Positions 1 to 6,320 of a stretch of 8,233 bases of DNA are shown here, in pieces (position 1 is the stretch's first letter; each line of letters begins with the position of its first letter). The position numbers and the translations under genes were made by a program. Below the pieces are notes generated by a model. It saw only the letters and a list, made by a program, of their open reading frames with translations, did no database searches and was not told the DNA's origin. Source of the DNA: Ruminococcus sp. UBA1828 (GTDB taxonomy: Bacteria; Bacillota; Clostridia; Oscillospirales; Ruminococcaceae); contig DDJI01000009.1 of the NCBI GenBank assembly GCA_002338885.1, positions 23,464 to 31,696 on the forward strand, written 5' to 3'.

Positions 1-42
1 CTCCGAGAGCTTGCCGAACTCACGCTTTGTCACAGTTGTCAT
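1..42 (-). CDS. Aldose 1-epimerase (galactose mutarotase), N-terminal fragment
   Basis: Reading leftward from an ATG at 42-40, the 14 visible codons give MTTVTKREFGKLSE and run off the window edge without a stop. The pattern 'Thr-Lys-x-x-Phe-Gly' followed by a short polar stretch is how many bacterial aldose 1-epimerases begin; they interconvert alpha and beta anomers of galactose, glucose and other aldoses in the cytoplasm. An AAAGGA ribosome binding site lies on the minus strand at 60-55, 12 bases before the ATG, which is a long but usable spacing. The gene is divergent from the FN3-repeat gene, with 236 bases between the two starts. The identity rests on 14 residues plus sugar-utilisation context and is tentative. 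That a leftward gene starts here is better supported than what it encodes. Confidence 0.5.
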   Translation of the reverse strand, partial: MTTVTKREFGKLSE

Positions 43-80
43 TTTTAAGATGCGTCCTTTCTTAAAAAATTTAAATTATT

Positions 81-109
81 TATTTTCAGTGCAATAAATA
101 TTGCGTCAA
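81..109 (-). promoter_or_regulatory. Candidate sigma-A promoter of the leftward gene
   Basis: On the minus strand TTGACG (109-104) is a five-of-six match to the -35 consensus. Seventeen bases later comes AAAATA (86-81), a poor -10. The start would fall near base 74, leaving a leader of about 30 bases with the AAAGGA site inside it. The -35 is convincing and the -10 is not. The surrounding A+T richness makes chance matches likely. Confidence 0.3.
91..104. repeat. Perfect 6-2-6 palindrome in the leftward promoter spacer
   Basis: GCAATA-AA-TATTGC is a perfect inverted repeat. It lies just inside the candidate leftward -35 element (104-109) and fills most of the spacer, a normal position for a repressor operator. 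The G/C-capped half sites make it a little less likely to be chance than a pure A/T palindrome. The binding protein cannot be named from the sequence. Confidence 0.4.
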
Positions 110-181
110 CTTTGTATTATCAGTGTAACACCCTTTGAGCTTAAATTCAACAACGGCGCGGAAATTAAACAAGATTAATTA

Positions 182-201
182 TTGATTAAACTTTTAATCA
201 A
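182..201. promoter_or_regulatory. Perfect 9-2-9 palindrome upstream of the FN3 gene promoter
   Basis: TTGATTAAA (182-190), a two-base centre, and TTTAATCAA (193-201) form a perfect inverted repeat. It ends 15 bases before the -35 element at 217. A further GATTAA at 173-178 lies 11 bases (one helical turn) before the GATTAA inside the left arm. ATTAAAC also occurs at both 164-170 and 185-191, two turns apart. This same-face spacing is what several bound copies of one regulator would need, and the position upstream of -35 suits an activator. The centre is only two bases, too tight for an RNA hairpin, so a DNA-binding site is the better reading. Confidence 0.5.
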
Positions 202-216
202 AGTGCTGAAATTGTA

Positions 217-245
217 TTTACAAAGGGCGGTTTCAGTGTTATAAT
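217..245 (+). promoter_or_regulatory. Near-consensus sigma-A promoter of the FN3-repeat gene
   Basis: TTTACA (217-222) and TATAAT (240-245) are separated by exactly 17 bases: five of six and six of six consensus matches. Transcription should begin near base 252, giving a leader of about 27 bases. That leader holds AAGGAG (264-269), nine bases before the ATG at 279. The promoter and ribosome binding site are both strong, pointing to high expression of the secreted protein when the promoter is not repressed. Confidence 0.85.
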
Positions 246-252
246 GATAACA
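237..252. promoter_or_regulatory. Palindrome overlapping the -10 box and transcription start
   Basis: TGTTAT (237-242), AATG, ATAACA (247-252) is a perfect 6-4-6 inverted repeat. It covers the whole -10 hexamer and reaches the predicted start base, the classic position for a steric repressor operator. Part of the symmetry comes from the TATAAT box being A+T rich, so chance is possible. Confidence 0.35.
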
Positions 253-278
253 ACTAAGTAAAAAAGGAGTGTCACAAA

Positions 279-2945
279 ATGACTAAAAGAATTCTCTCAG
301 CTATCTTAGCGGTTGTTCTTGTAGTTACGTCGCTGGCGGTGCCCGTATTTGGTGCAGCCCCTTCAGCCGGCGCTCAGCTCACTAAGGACGAAAGCTCAAA
401 TAAGCTGACCCTCACTTGGTCTCCTGTAGAGGGAGCTAAGATTTATCAGGTTATTTTCCTTAAAGATGGCGTTACTGTTAATTCGACTACCGTGACCGTT
501 TCGGGTTCGGAAGATAACACGGCAGAAAAGTGCAAAGTTACATACACCCCCAGTGTGGGCGGTAACTACAAGGCACAGGTTTCCGCTAAGAAAGTTGCAA
601 ACGGCGAGCATCTCGCGTTCTACACCAGCAACTCCATATCCATTCCTCTGACAGGCTCAGGCTCGGGCGGACTTCAGATCACATCGAGCGGCAATATAAC
701 TAACTTGTCTTGGAACAACGACGGATACAGCACAAACTACTACGTAGAGTACACCACTTCTGAAGGCAAGAGCGGATTCTACGTTAAGGCTGCAAGCGAA
801 GACAAGAAGACCAGCACCACAATAAGCACTGCTTTGAACGACATCAAGTCGATTGTCATCTACAGGGCCAACGTTGCGGGCGATGCATACAGCGAAACTT
901 TGGCAACCTGGACTAACAACGGTTCTTCTACCGGCGGCAACACCGGCAGCAGCTCGGGAGTTCAGATTCAGGGCAACATCAATGTAAGCGTCAGCGGTTC
1001 CAAAGGCGTTGTTACATGGGGCGCGGTTTCCGGTGCATCAGCTTACACCGTAACCATCTCCAACAACAGCGGCTCATATCCGCAGAGATTCGGCTCAAGC
1101 ACAACAAGCGCAACCTTCGACTACTACTCCAACATGGCTTACAACATCATTGTAAGCGCTACTGTTAACGGCCGGTCATCCGTTATCGGTGTGGCTGAAA
1201 TAGCTGCGGGCAGCGGCGGAAGCTCTATCGGCGGCACAGTAGTTGCCACAAGACCTTCTTCAAACAGCAGCTCGGTATTCCTTCAGTGGACAGGCAACTC
1301 CGCTCCTTACTTAATCACATATTCTGCAAGCGGCTACGGCTCACAGATGACACAAGTGGCAAACACCAACTATATAACCCTCAACTGTGACCCCAACTAC
1401 AGCTGGGTATTCACGGTATCATCTCTTACCAACGGATCGGTTGTAGGCTACGCAGCTCTTAACAGAGGTTCTTCCTCAAGCTCCAACAACTCCGGTTCTA
1501 TAGGAACCACCGGCAGCCTCACCATCAGCAGAGGTCTCAACAGCTCCGTGGTTTCATGGCCTTCAGTGAGCGGGGCAACCGGTTACATTGTAACCTATAA
1601 GAGCTCCAGCGCTTCCTACTCATCAAACCAGTTTGTAAGCTCTACAAGCTTCACCGTTCCTTACGGCTCAAGCGAAACTTGGACAGTAACCGTTCAGGCT
1701 CTGTACGGCAACCAGACAATAACCGTCGGTTCCGCAACAGTAACTCCTTCCGGAATCACTCAGGGCGGTTCTACTTCTTCGAGCAACACCACTCAGGGCA
1801 ACAACTGCACCGTTACAAGCTATGACAACTATGCCGTACTTTCATGGAGCGGCACAGGCAGAGCCCCGTACACCGTTATCTACTACTTGAACGGCAACAC
1901 CACTAACGGACAGATGATCAGCACCAACTCGACATCTATCCAGCTCAACATTTCAAGGTCTTACTCATACGTTGCAATAGTACTTGACTCGCAGAACAGA
2001 CAGGTTGCATACGTAAGCGTTAAAGGCTCTACTTCAACCGGCGGCTCTACGAGCGGCGACATAACCAAGACCGAGATTGTAAACCTCACCGCTACTCCCA
2101 AGAACGGTTGGCAGACAACTATTTCCTGGAACAGAAGAAGCGACGCGGTTGCATACATCGTAATGTACGGTCTCCTTGGTGCAACAGCATCTGAGGACAC
2201 TCAGGTAATCGCCACAAGCGTTGACATTCCGTTCAGCTCATCAATAGGCTATCAGGTATATGTATACGCTCTGACAAGCACAGGCAGAACCTACGAAGTA
2301 GGTCACATCTACAATGTTCCCGGTTCAACCGGTTCAACAGACAACGACGATGATGTAAAGGATTATCCTACTAACTTCAAGGCTACATCCGGCAACAAGA
2401 AGATTACGCTTTCTTGGGATGCGGCTGACGGAGCAAGCAGCTACACCATTTACTACAGAAGAGCTACTTCTTCTAAATGGCTCAGAGCCGGCACCATCTC
2501 TAAGACTGCTGTTAACATCACCGGTCTTACCAACGGCGTCGACTACGAGTTCAAGGTAACCGCAAACGGCAATGATTCCGGAATTGTTGAGATTGCACCT
2601 TCTGCAACCACTTCAACAACCGTAATCGCACGTGACCCCGCAGACGATAACGACGACGTAACCGTAAGCGATGAGATTTCGCTCATCTCCGTAACCAGCA
2701 CCTCCAGGGGAACAATCACCGCTACATGGACTCCTGTTTCCGGAGCTACCTCTTACAGAGTATACGTTGCTGAGGGAGCAAGCTCTACCTACAGAAATAA
2801 GGGTACCTTCACCGGAACAACCGCAGTTATAAGCGGACTCAACTCCGGCAAGACCTACAAGGTAAGAGTTCTCAAGCTCCCCGTTGAGGGTGACACCGCA
2901 ACAGCTTTGGCAGCTTGCGATTACATGCAGGTTACCGTAAGGTAA
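279..2945 (+). CDS. Secreted protein with about nine fibronectin type III-like domains
   Basis: The 888-residue product begins with a signal peptide: basic MTKR, a hydrophobic stretch at 5-24, and a likely cut near VFGA (23-26). It therefore acts outside the cell. The rest is a string of beta-sandwich modules of about 75-95 residues. Most are marked by W-x-x-V-x-G-A-x-x-Y: W47, W247, W427, W617, W713 and W817, each with its Tyr nine residues later. Shorter relatives occur at W145, W337 and W523. The last two domains (about 696-785 and 797-888) are the most typical FN3, with 'I-T/S-G-L-x-x-G-x-x-Y' at 747-756 and 851-860. Linkers are Gly/Ser/Thr/Asn-rich (for example 212-226, 397-411, 492-509, 583-595). 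They become Asp-rich near the C-terminus (688-692, 788-793), which might bind calcium. There is no catalytic domain, dockerin, SLH domain, sortase motif or C-terminal membrane anchor. FN3 arrays in bacteria act as spacers or as carbohydrate or protein binders. The function here is unknown. The ATG at 279 is fixed by AAGGAG nine bases upstream. Confidence 0.85.
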   Translation: MTKRILSAILAVVLVVTSLAVPVFGAAPSAGAQLTKDESSNKLTLTWSPVEGAKIYQVIFLKDGVTVNSTTVTVSGSEDNTAEKCKVTYTPSVGGNYKAQVSAKKVANGEHLAFYTSNSISIPLTGSGSGGLQITSSGNITNLSWNNDGYSTNYYVEYTTSEGKSGFYVKAASEDKKTSTTISTALNDIKSIVIYRANVAGDAYSETLATWTNNGSSTGGNTGSSSGVQIQGNINVSVSGSKGVVTWGAVSGASAYTVTISNNSGSYPQRFGSSTTSATFDYYSNMAYNIIVSATVNGRSSVIGVAEIAAGSGGSSIGGTVVATRPSSNSSSVFLQWTGNSAPYLITYSASGYGSQMTQVANTNYITLNCDPNYSWVFTVSSLTNGSVVGYAALNRGSSSSSNNSGSIGTTGSLTISRGLNSSVVSWPSVSGATGYIVTYKSSSASYSSNQFVSSTSFTVPYGSSETWTVTVQALYGNQTITVGSATVTPSGITQGGSTSSSNTTQGNNCTVTSYDNYAVLSWSGTGRAPYTVIYYLNGNTTNGQMISTNSTSIQLNISRSYSYVAIVLDSQNRQVAYVSVKGSTSTGGSTSGDITKTEIVNLTATPKNGWQTTISWNRRSDAVAYIVMYGLLGATASEDTQVIATSVDIPFSSSIGYQVYVYALTSTGRTYEVGHIYNVPGSTGSTDNDDDVKDYPTNFKATSGNKKITLSWDAADGASSYTIYYRRATSSKWLRAGTISKTAVNITGLTNGVDYEFKVTANGNDSGIVEIAPSATTSTTVIARDPADDNDDVTVSDEISLISVTSTSRGTITATWTPVSGATSYRVYVAEGASSTYRNKGTFTGTTAVISGLNSGKTYKVRVLKLPVEGDTATALAACDYMQVTVR

Positions 2946-2984
2946 TATAATTTCAGACTTATTCGAAACGTTAGAATCTTACCC

Positions 2985-3030
2985 AAAAGCCCATCGCCTC
3001 GCAGTAATGCGGGGCGATGGGCTTTTATAT
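2985..3030 (+). terminator. Rho-independent terminator of the FN3-repeat gene
   Basis: A 14-bp perfect stem (2985-2998 with 3013-3026) continues through a T-G wobble and a CGC/GCG pair to a six-base loop at 3003-3008, about 18 paired bases in all. The descending arm ends in TTTT followed by ATAT. It starts 39 bases after the TAA of the FN3 gene. The ascending arm starts with AAAA, so it could also work on the other strand. It isolates the FN3 gene from the glycosidase genes. Confidence 0.9.
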
Positions 3031-3192
3031 GCACAAAACCAAAGAATGCGCAAATTCGCCTTATATGCCGATGCCCGCCCTAAGCTCTTATCAGCCGATT
3101 TTGCGCAGCCTTGCGCGCCCTCAAAACTCACCCAAACCGCCTGCCGCACATGCAAAAAACGCATGTCCGCGCAGCAAACCATGCGCTTTCCC
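3031..3192. other. Gene-free, C-rich spacer with an imperfect hairpin
   Basis: No convincing gene lies between the FN3 terminator and the GH5 promoter. The plus strand is strikingly richer in C than G. Short open frames on both strands (up to 67 codons) lack ribosome binding sites and run through the terminator hairpin, so I do not accept them. The clearest structure is an imperfect hairpin at 3141-3174: CTGC/GCAG at the base, a short interrupted part, then ACATGC (3148-3153) pairing with GCATGT (3161-3166) around an A-rich loop. An 8-base inverted pair, TGCGCAAA (3047-3054) and TTTGCGCA (3100-3107), is also present. No function can be assigned. Confidence 0.5.
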
Positions 3193-3221
3193 TTGACAGT
3201 GTGATAAATCTAATTTATACT
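3193..3221 (+). promoter_or_regulatory. Near-consensus sigma-A promoter of the glycosidase genes
   Basis: TTGACA (3193-3198), a perfect -35, and TATACT (3216-3221), a five-of-six -10, are spaced by exactly 17 bases. The predicted start near 3228 leaves a leader of about 30 bases before the GH5 ATG at 3259. The transcript probably continues into the GH43 gene: only 53 bases separate the two and I see no terminator or convincing promoter between them. Confidence 0.85.
3204..3218. promoter_or_regulatory. Palindrome in the spacer of the glycosidase promoter
   Basis: ATAAAT-CTA-ATTTAT (6-3-6) is a perfect inverted repeat between the -35 and -10 elements, running three bases into the -10. This is a typical repressor operator position, and substrate-induced glycosidase genes are often controlled this way. 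The half sites are purely A/T, so chance symmetry is a real alternative. It does not match the palindromes ahead of the FN3 gene, so a shared regulator is not indicated. Confidence 0.3.
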
Positions 3222-3258
3222 GATAATATATAACATTATGTGATTGGCGGGATAGTGC

Positions 3259-4326
3259 ATGGAAAATCTGAATTTCGGGCGGGCCGGCGGAAAAACTGCG
3301 GCTGAAATTTGCAGCGGCATACGCCTTGGCTGGAACTTGGGAAACACGCTTGACGCACCTTCGGGCGAAACCGCATGGGGACAGCCCGTGACGACGCTTG
3401 AAATGATAAAAACCCTTAAAAATCTCGGATTTGACGCCTTGAGAATACCCGTTTCATGGGGACTGCACATGAGCGGCGAAAAAATCGACAAGCGTTGGCT
3501 TGATCGCGTGCGGGAGGTTGTGGGCTACGCTTACTCGCAGGGCATGTATGTTGTAATAAACTCCCACCACGACAACGATTTTTACTATCCCAACCCGCAA
3601 AACTCCGACAAAGCCGTGAGGTATATAGAATGCGTGTGGTCGCAGGCGGCATGCGCGTTTAAGGACTTCGGCGAAAGACTTATATTTGAATGCATGAACG
3701 AGCCGAGACTTGCCGCAACGCCGCATGAGTGGGTGTTTGACCCCGAAAATCAGGACTGCATCGACTCCGCAAGGGTGATAAACCTTTGCAACGAGGCGTT
3801 TTTGAAGGCTGTCAGGGACAGCGAGGAAGGCGGCGCGTTTCACAGAACCGTGCTGCTCTCCTGCTATGCAGCGTCGCCCACGGCGGCACTCGATGAAAGC
3901 TTTAAAACCCCTGCGGACTACGGGGACTGCCATGCTTTGCTCTCTGTTCATGCATACTGCCCGCACCTTTTGTGCATGGACGGCAGCTATAAAAACCGCG
4001 AGTTCGTCCGCCCCGATTACACTCGGGAAATCGAGGACTTTTATGAGCGCATCGCTGAAAAATACGGCTTCGGGGGAGCTATGGTCACCGAAACCGGCTG
4101 CACAGACAAGCAAAACCCCGCCGCAAGACAGGAGTGGGGCAGGGAGTTTGTCTCAGCGGGCAAAAAGCGCGGCATGCCATGCTTTATATGGGACAACTCG
4201 GAGGTGTCAGGCCCTTCCGACACCGACGGCACGGAAAAGTTCGGCTTGTTTGACCGGCGGGGGCTGCGCGTATTTTCACAGAGCGAAAGCTATTACAAGG
4301 GCATTGTTGAAGGCAGCTTGAGTTAG
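3259..4326 (+). CDS. Glycoside hydrolase family 5 endoglucanase-like enzyme, leaderless
   Basis: This 355-residue protein is a complete GH5 (clan GH-A) TIM-barrel enzyme, a retaining hydrolase of beta-1,4-glucans or related mannan/xyloglucan chains. Visible family motifs are GWNLGNT (24-30), RIPVSW (62-67), the His pair in NSHHDN (103-104) and FECMNEP (143-149) with E148 as acid/base. Further on come H231-A-Y233, MVTETG (275-280) with E278 as nucleophile, and the substrate-stacking Trp in FIWDNS (W311), then FGLFDR (328-333). The layout resembles subfamily 4 enzymes of Ruminococcus and Clostridium; the subfamily and exact substrate are inferred. The catalytic domain starts almost at residue 1, with no signal peptide, linker, dockerin or binding module. 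The ATG at 3238, in frame upstream, is followed directly by TGA, so the start cannot be extended. The enzyme is therefore probably cytoplasmic. Its ribosome binding site is weak (GGCGGGA, 3246-3252). It is first in a likely operon with the GH43 gene. Confidence 0.92.
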   Translation: MENLNFGRAGGKTAAEICSGIRLGWNLGNTLDAPSGETAWGQPVTTLEMIKTLKNLGFDALRIPVSWGLHMSGEKIDKRWLDRVREVVGYAYSQGMYVVINSHHDNDFYYPNPQNSDKAVRYIECVWSQAACAFKDFGERLIFECMNEPRLAATPHEWVFDPENQDCIDSARVINLCNEAFLKAVRDSEEGGAFHRTVLLSCYAASPTAALDESFKTPADYGDCHALLSVHAYCPHLLCMDGSYKNREFVRPDYTREIEDFYERIAEKYGFGGAMVTETGCTDKQNPAARQEWGREFVSAGKKRGMPCFIWDNSEVSGPSDTDGTEKFGLFDRRGLRVFSQSESYYKGIVEGSLS

Positions 4327-4379
4327 CGCCTTCGATGTCATATACGTTTGGAACATTACTATAGAGAGGAAAGAAAACT

Positions 4380-6239
4380 ATGAATAAAGTTAGCACTGTG
4401 CTGAAAAGACTGGCGGCAGCTGTGCTTGCCGGTGCGATGCTTCTCACGCTTGCGGGATGCGGACAGCGTTCGCAGGACGACGAGGTGACAAAGGCTCAAA
4501 CGGAGGATGTCACCACCGCCGAGGAGCAGACATCCGCGCCCGAAACATCCACAGAGGCGACCGAGACGGAGCCGACAACCGTCACAACCACAGCTCCGGC
4601 AACAACTACGGCTGAGCCGACAACTGTTTCCACGACTGCGCCGACGACAGTTTCGACCACCGCGCCGACAACCGTGACCACAACCGCACCCACCACAAAG
4701 GCTACTGCCGCGCCGACAACCGTGACCACAACCGCGACAACCGCAGCCACCGAGGATGAGCAGCCGCAGTTTTCCTTGGATGCGGAGCTTGTCAACTCGC
4801 GCGAGCTTGGGCTTGAGGCGAGCGGATCGCTTGCAAGGGCGTACAAGACTGTCGGCAACACCAATCCCATCTCCTCAAATGTGTTCTTTGCAGACCCCAC
4901 TGCGGTTGAGTATAACGGCAGGCTTTACGTCTACGGAACATGCGACAGCCAGGAGTACATAAAAAACGGCGGTCAGGGTGAGAACACGTACGGCAGCATT
5001 AACTCGCTCGCATGCTTCTCCACGGCGGACATGAAAAACTGGACTTACCACGGCGACATACCTGTCGGACAAATAACCGGCTGGGCGTGGTGCTCGTGGG
5101 CGCCCTCGATAGTTTCTAAGGAGACGGACGGAAAAACCACATTCTATCTTTACTTTGCAAACAGCGGCGGCGGCATAGGCGTCCTCACGTCCGATTCGCC
5201 GACCGGTCCGTGGGAGGACCCTTTGGGACATGCTCTTATCAGCCCGAACACAAACGAGCTTGCATCAGATCCGGTGTTCTGGTGCTTTGACCCCGGAGTA
5301 TGCATAGACGACAACGGCGTGGGCTGGATGGTGTTCGGCGGCGGCGACCCCATGCATGACGGCGAGAGCGGACTTTACACAGGCAATTGCAGGCTTGTAA
5401 GGCTCGGCGAGGACATGATTTCCCTCGACAGCGAGATGATAGTAATAGATGCGCCGTATCACTTTGAGGCAAACGAGCTGAACTTCATCAACGGAAAATA
5501 CGTCCTGACATACTGCTCAAACTGGTTTGAGCGAACCGAGTGGCCCTCCGAATACAAATATGCCAAGCCGGAGCTTTGCACCATGTGCTACATGGTTTCC
5601 GACGACCCGTTAGATCCGGACAGCTGGGAGTACATGGGCGAATACATCAAGAACCCCACCGGCTACGGCTACCCGTTCAGCAACAACCACACCCACCTTC
5701 AGGAGTTCAAGGGCAACTACTACATCTTCTATCAAAACGTGCTGCTCCTTAGAAACATGAACGTTCAGGGCGCGGGAGGATACAGAAGTGTCGGTGTCGA
5801 TGAGCTTGACGTAGACGAGCAAAACGTCACCTTCCCCAAGGCGACGATGACGGACAGAGGAGCGTCTCAGATCGAGCTTTTAGATCCTTTCGAGGCGGTT
5901 CAGGGCGAAACCTCAAACGTCAGCGCAGGTGTCACGTATACCACGTCGGATAAGCGGTTCTGCGCCGTTATGGAGGACGGCAGCTGGATAGCTTTGTGCG
6001 GCGTTGACTTTGCGGACGGGGCGTCGTCCTTTGCCGCAGTGGTAGACGGCAAGGGCGCGCTTGAAATACGCCTCGACAGCGAAAAGGGCAGAACGGTAGG
6101 CAGCATACAGTTCGACACGGACGGCTTTGCCGCAGTTACGTGCGAGCTTGACGAGACCGTGACCGGTGAGCATGATTTGTACCTTGTCGCCGGAGCGGAC
6201 GACAGCTTCGAGCTTGACATGTGGCAGTTCGCAAAGTGA
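4380..6239 (+). CDS. GH43-CBM6 lipoprotein, arabinofuranosidase/xylosidase type
   Basis: The 619-residue product has a lipoprotein signal peptide with lipobox L24-A-G-C27, so the mature protein is lipid-anchored outside the membrane. A flexible acidic and then Thr/Pro-rich linker (28-126) carries 8-residue repeats. The GH43 five-bladed propeller domain (about 160-495) shows the three expected acidic residues: D172 in ADPTAV, D304 in FDPGV and E363 in HFEANEL. It also has NGKYVLTYCSN (371-381), SNNHTHL (434-440) and the closing R469-S-V-G-V-D-E-L. GH43 enzymes are inverting and remove arabinose or xylose from arabinoxylan, arabinan or xylo-oligosaccharides. The C-terminal part (about 501-617) matches CBM6 (DPFEAVQGE, GVDFADGASSF, IRLDS, HDLYLV, D613-MWQF), a xylan- or glucan-binding module. 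GH43-CBM6 enzymes are often arabinoxylan arabinofuranohydrolases, the likeliest role. AGAGGA lies nine bases before the ATG. It follows GH5 by 53 bases, probably on one transcript. Confidence 0.92.
   Translation: MNKVSTVLKRLAAAVLAGAMLLTLAGCGQRSQDDEVTKAQTEDVTTAEEQTSAPETSTEATETEPTTVTTTAPATTTAEPTTVSTTAPTTVSTTAPTTVTTTAPTTKATAAPTTVTTTATTAATEDEQPQFSLDAELVNSRELGLEASGSLARAYKTVGNTNPISSNVFFADPTAVEYNGRLYVYGTCDSQEYIKNGGQGENTYGSINSLACFSTADMKNWTYHGDIPVGQITGWAWCSWAPSIVSKETDGKTTFYLYFANSGGGIGVLTSDSPTGPWEDPLGHALISPNTNELASDPVFWCFDPGVCIDDNGVGWMVFGGGDPMHDGESGLYTGNCRLVRLGEDMISLDSEMIVIDAPYHFEANELNFINGKYVLTYCSNWFERTEWPSEYKYAKPELCTMCYMVSDDPLDPDSWEYMGEYIKNPTGYGYPFSNNHTHLQEFKGNYYIFYQNVLLLRNMNVQGAGGYRSVGVDELDVDEQNVTFPKATMTDRGASQIELLDPFEAVQGETSNVSAGVTYTTSDKRFCAVMEDGSWIALCGVDFADGASSFAAVVDGKGALEIRLDSEKGRTVGSIQFDTDGFAAVTCELDETVTGEHDLYLVAGADDSFELDMWQFAK
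4569..4733 (+). repeat. Tandem 24-base repeats coding the Thr-rich linker
   Basis: Inside the GH43 lipoprotein gene, residues 64-118 are built of a degenerate 8-residue unit, A/E-P-T-T-V-T/S-T-T. Successive units start at residues 64, 79, 87, 95, 103 and 111, with one seven-residue variant at 72-78. At DNA level the 26 bases at 4662-4687 are repeated exactly at 4710-4735, 48 bases (two units) apart, which indicates recent duplication or homogenisation. The linker should be extended and is a likely target for O-glycosylation. Copy number could vary between strains by slippage without breaking the frame. Confidence 0.85.
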
Positions 6240-6272
6240 CCACACATAATTCATAGCACATAAAAAAACAAA

Positions 6273-6312
6273 AATCGCCTTTATCGAGAAAACAACTCGT
6301 ATAAAGGCGATT
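6273..6312. terminator. Bidirectional terminator between convergent genes
   Basis: A perfect 12-bp stem (6273-6284 with 6301-6312) is extended by CGAG/CTCG (6285-6288 with 6296-6299) past a single bulged base, closing on a seven-base A-rich loop. On the minus strand the hairpin is followed by a long T-run, seen as A-rich sequence at 6262-6274 on the plus strand, so it is a strong end for the murA/YycJ/rlmH group. On the plus strand it is followed by TTATATTTTA, weaker but adequate for the GH43 transcript. It lies between the two stop codons (6239 and 6321). Confidence 0.88.
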
Positions 6313-6320
6313 ATATTTTA

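Noticed and set aside
221..240. A possible catabolite-repression (cre) site in the spacer of the FN3 promoter, read on the minus strand as TGAAACCG.
   Set aside because: The half matching TGAAA-x-CG is present, but the other half does not fit the consensus, so it is not a supported CcpA site.
2979..3204. Overlapping open frames of 65-67 codons on both strands in the gap after the FN3 gene.
   Set aside because: They run through the terminator hairpin, lack ribosome binding sites and show no recognisable protein features.
3454..4113. A 219-codon open frame antisense to the GH5 gene.
   Set aside because: It lies wholly inside a gene with intact catalytic motifs, and its translation looks like a composition artefact with no signal, domain or ribosome binding site.
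4330..4370. A possible separate promoter for the GH43 gene (TATAGA at 4360-4365).
   Set aside because: There is no acceptable -35 at 16-18 bases, and the hexamer overlaps the ribosome binding site, leaving no room for a leader.
4496..4900. A 134-codon antisense frame rich in Val and Ala, resembling a membrane protein.
   Set aside because: It is the reverse complement of the Thr/Pro-rich repeat linker; the Val/Ala pattern is simply the antisense of ACC/ACA/GCG codons.
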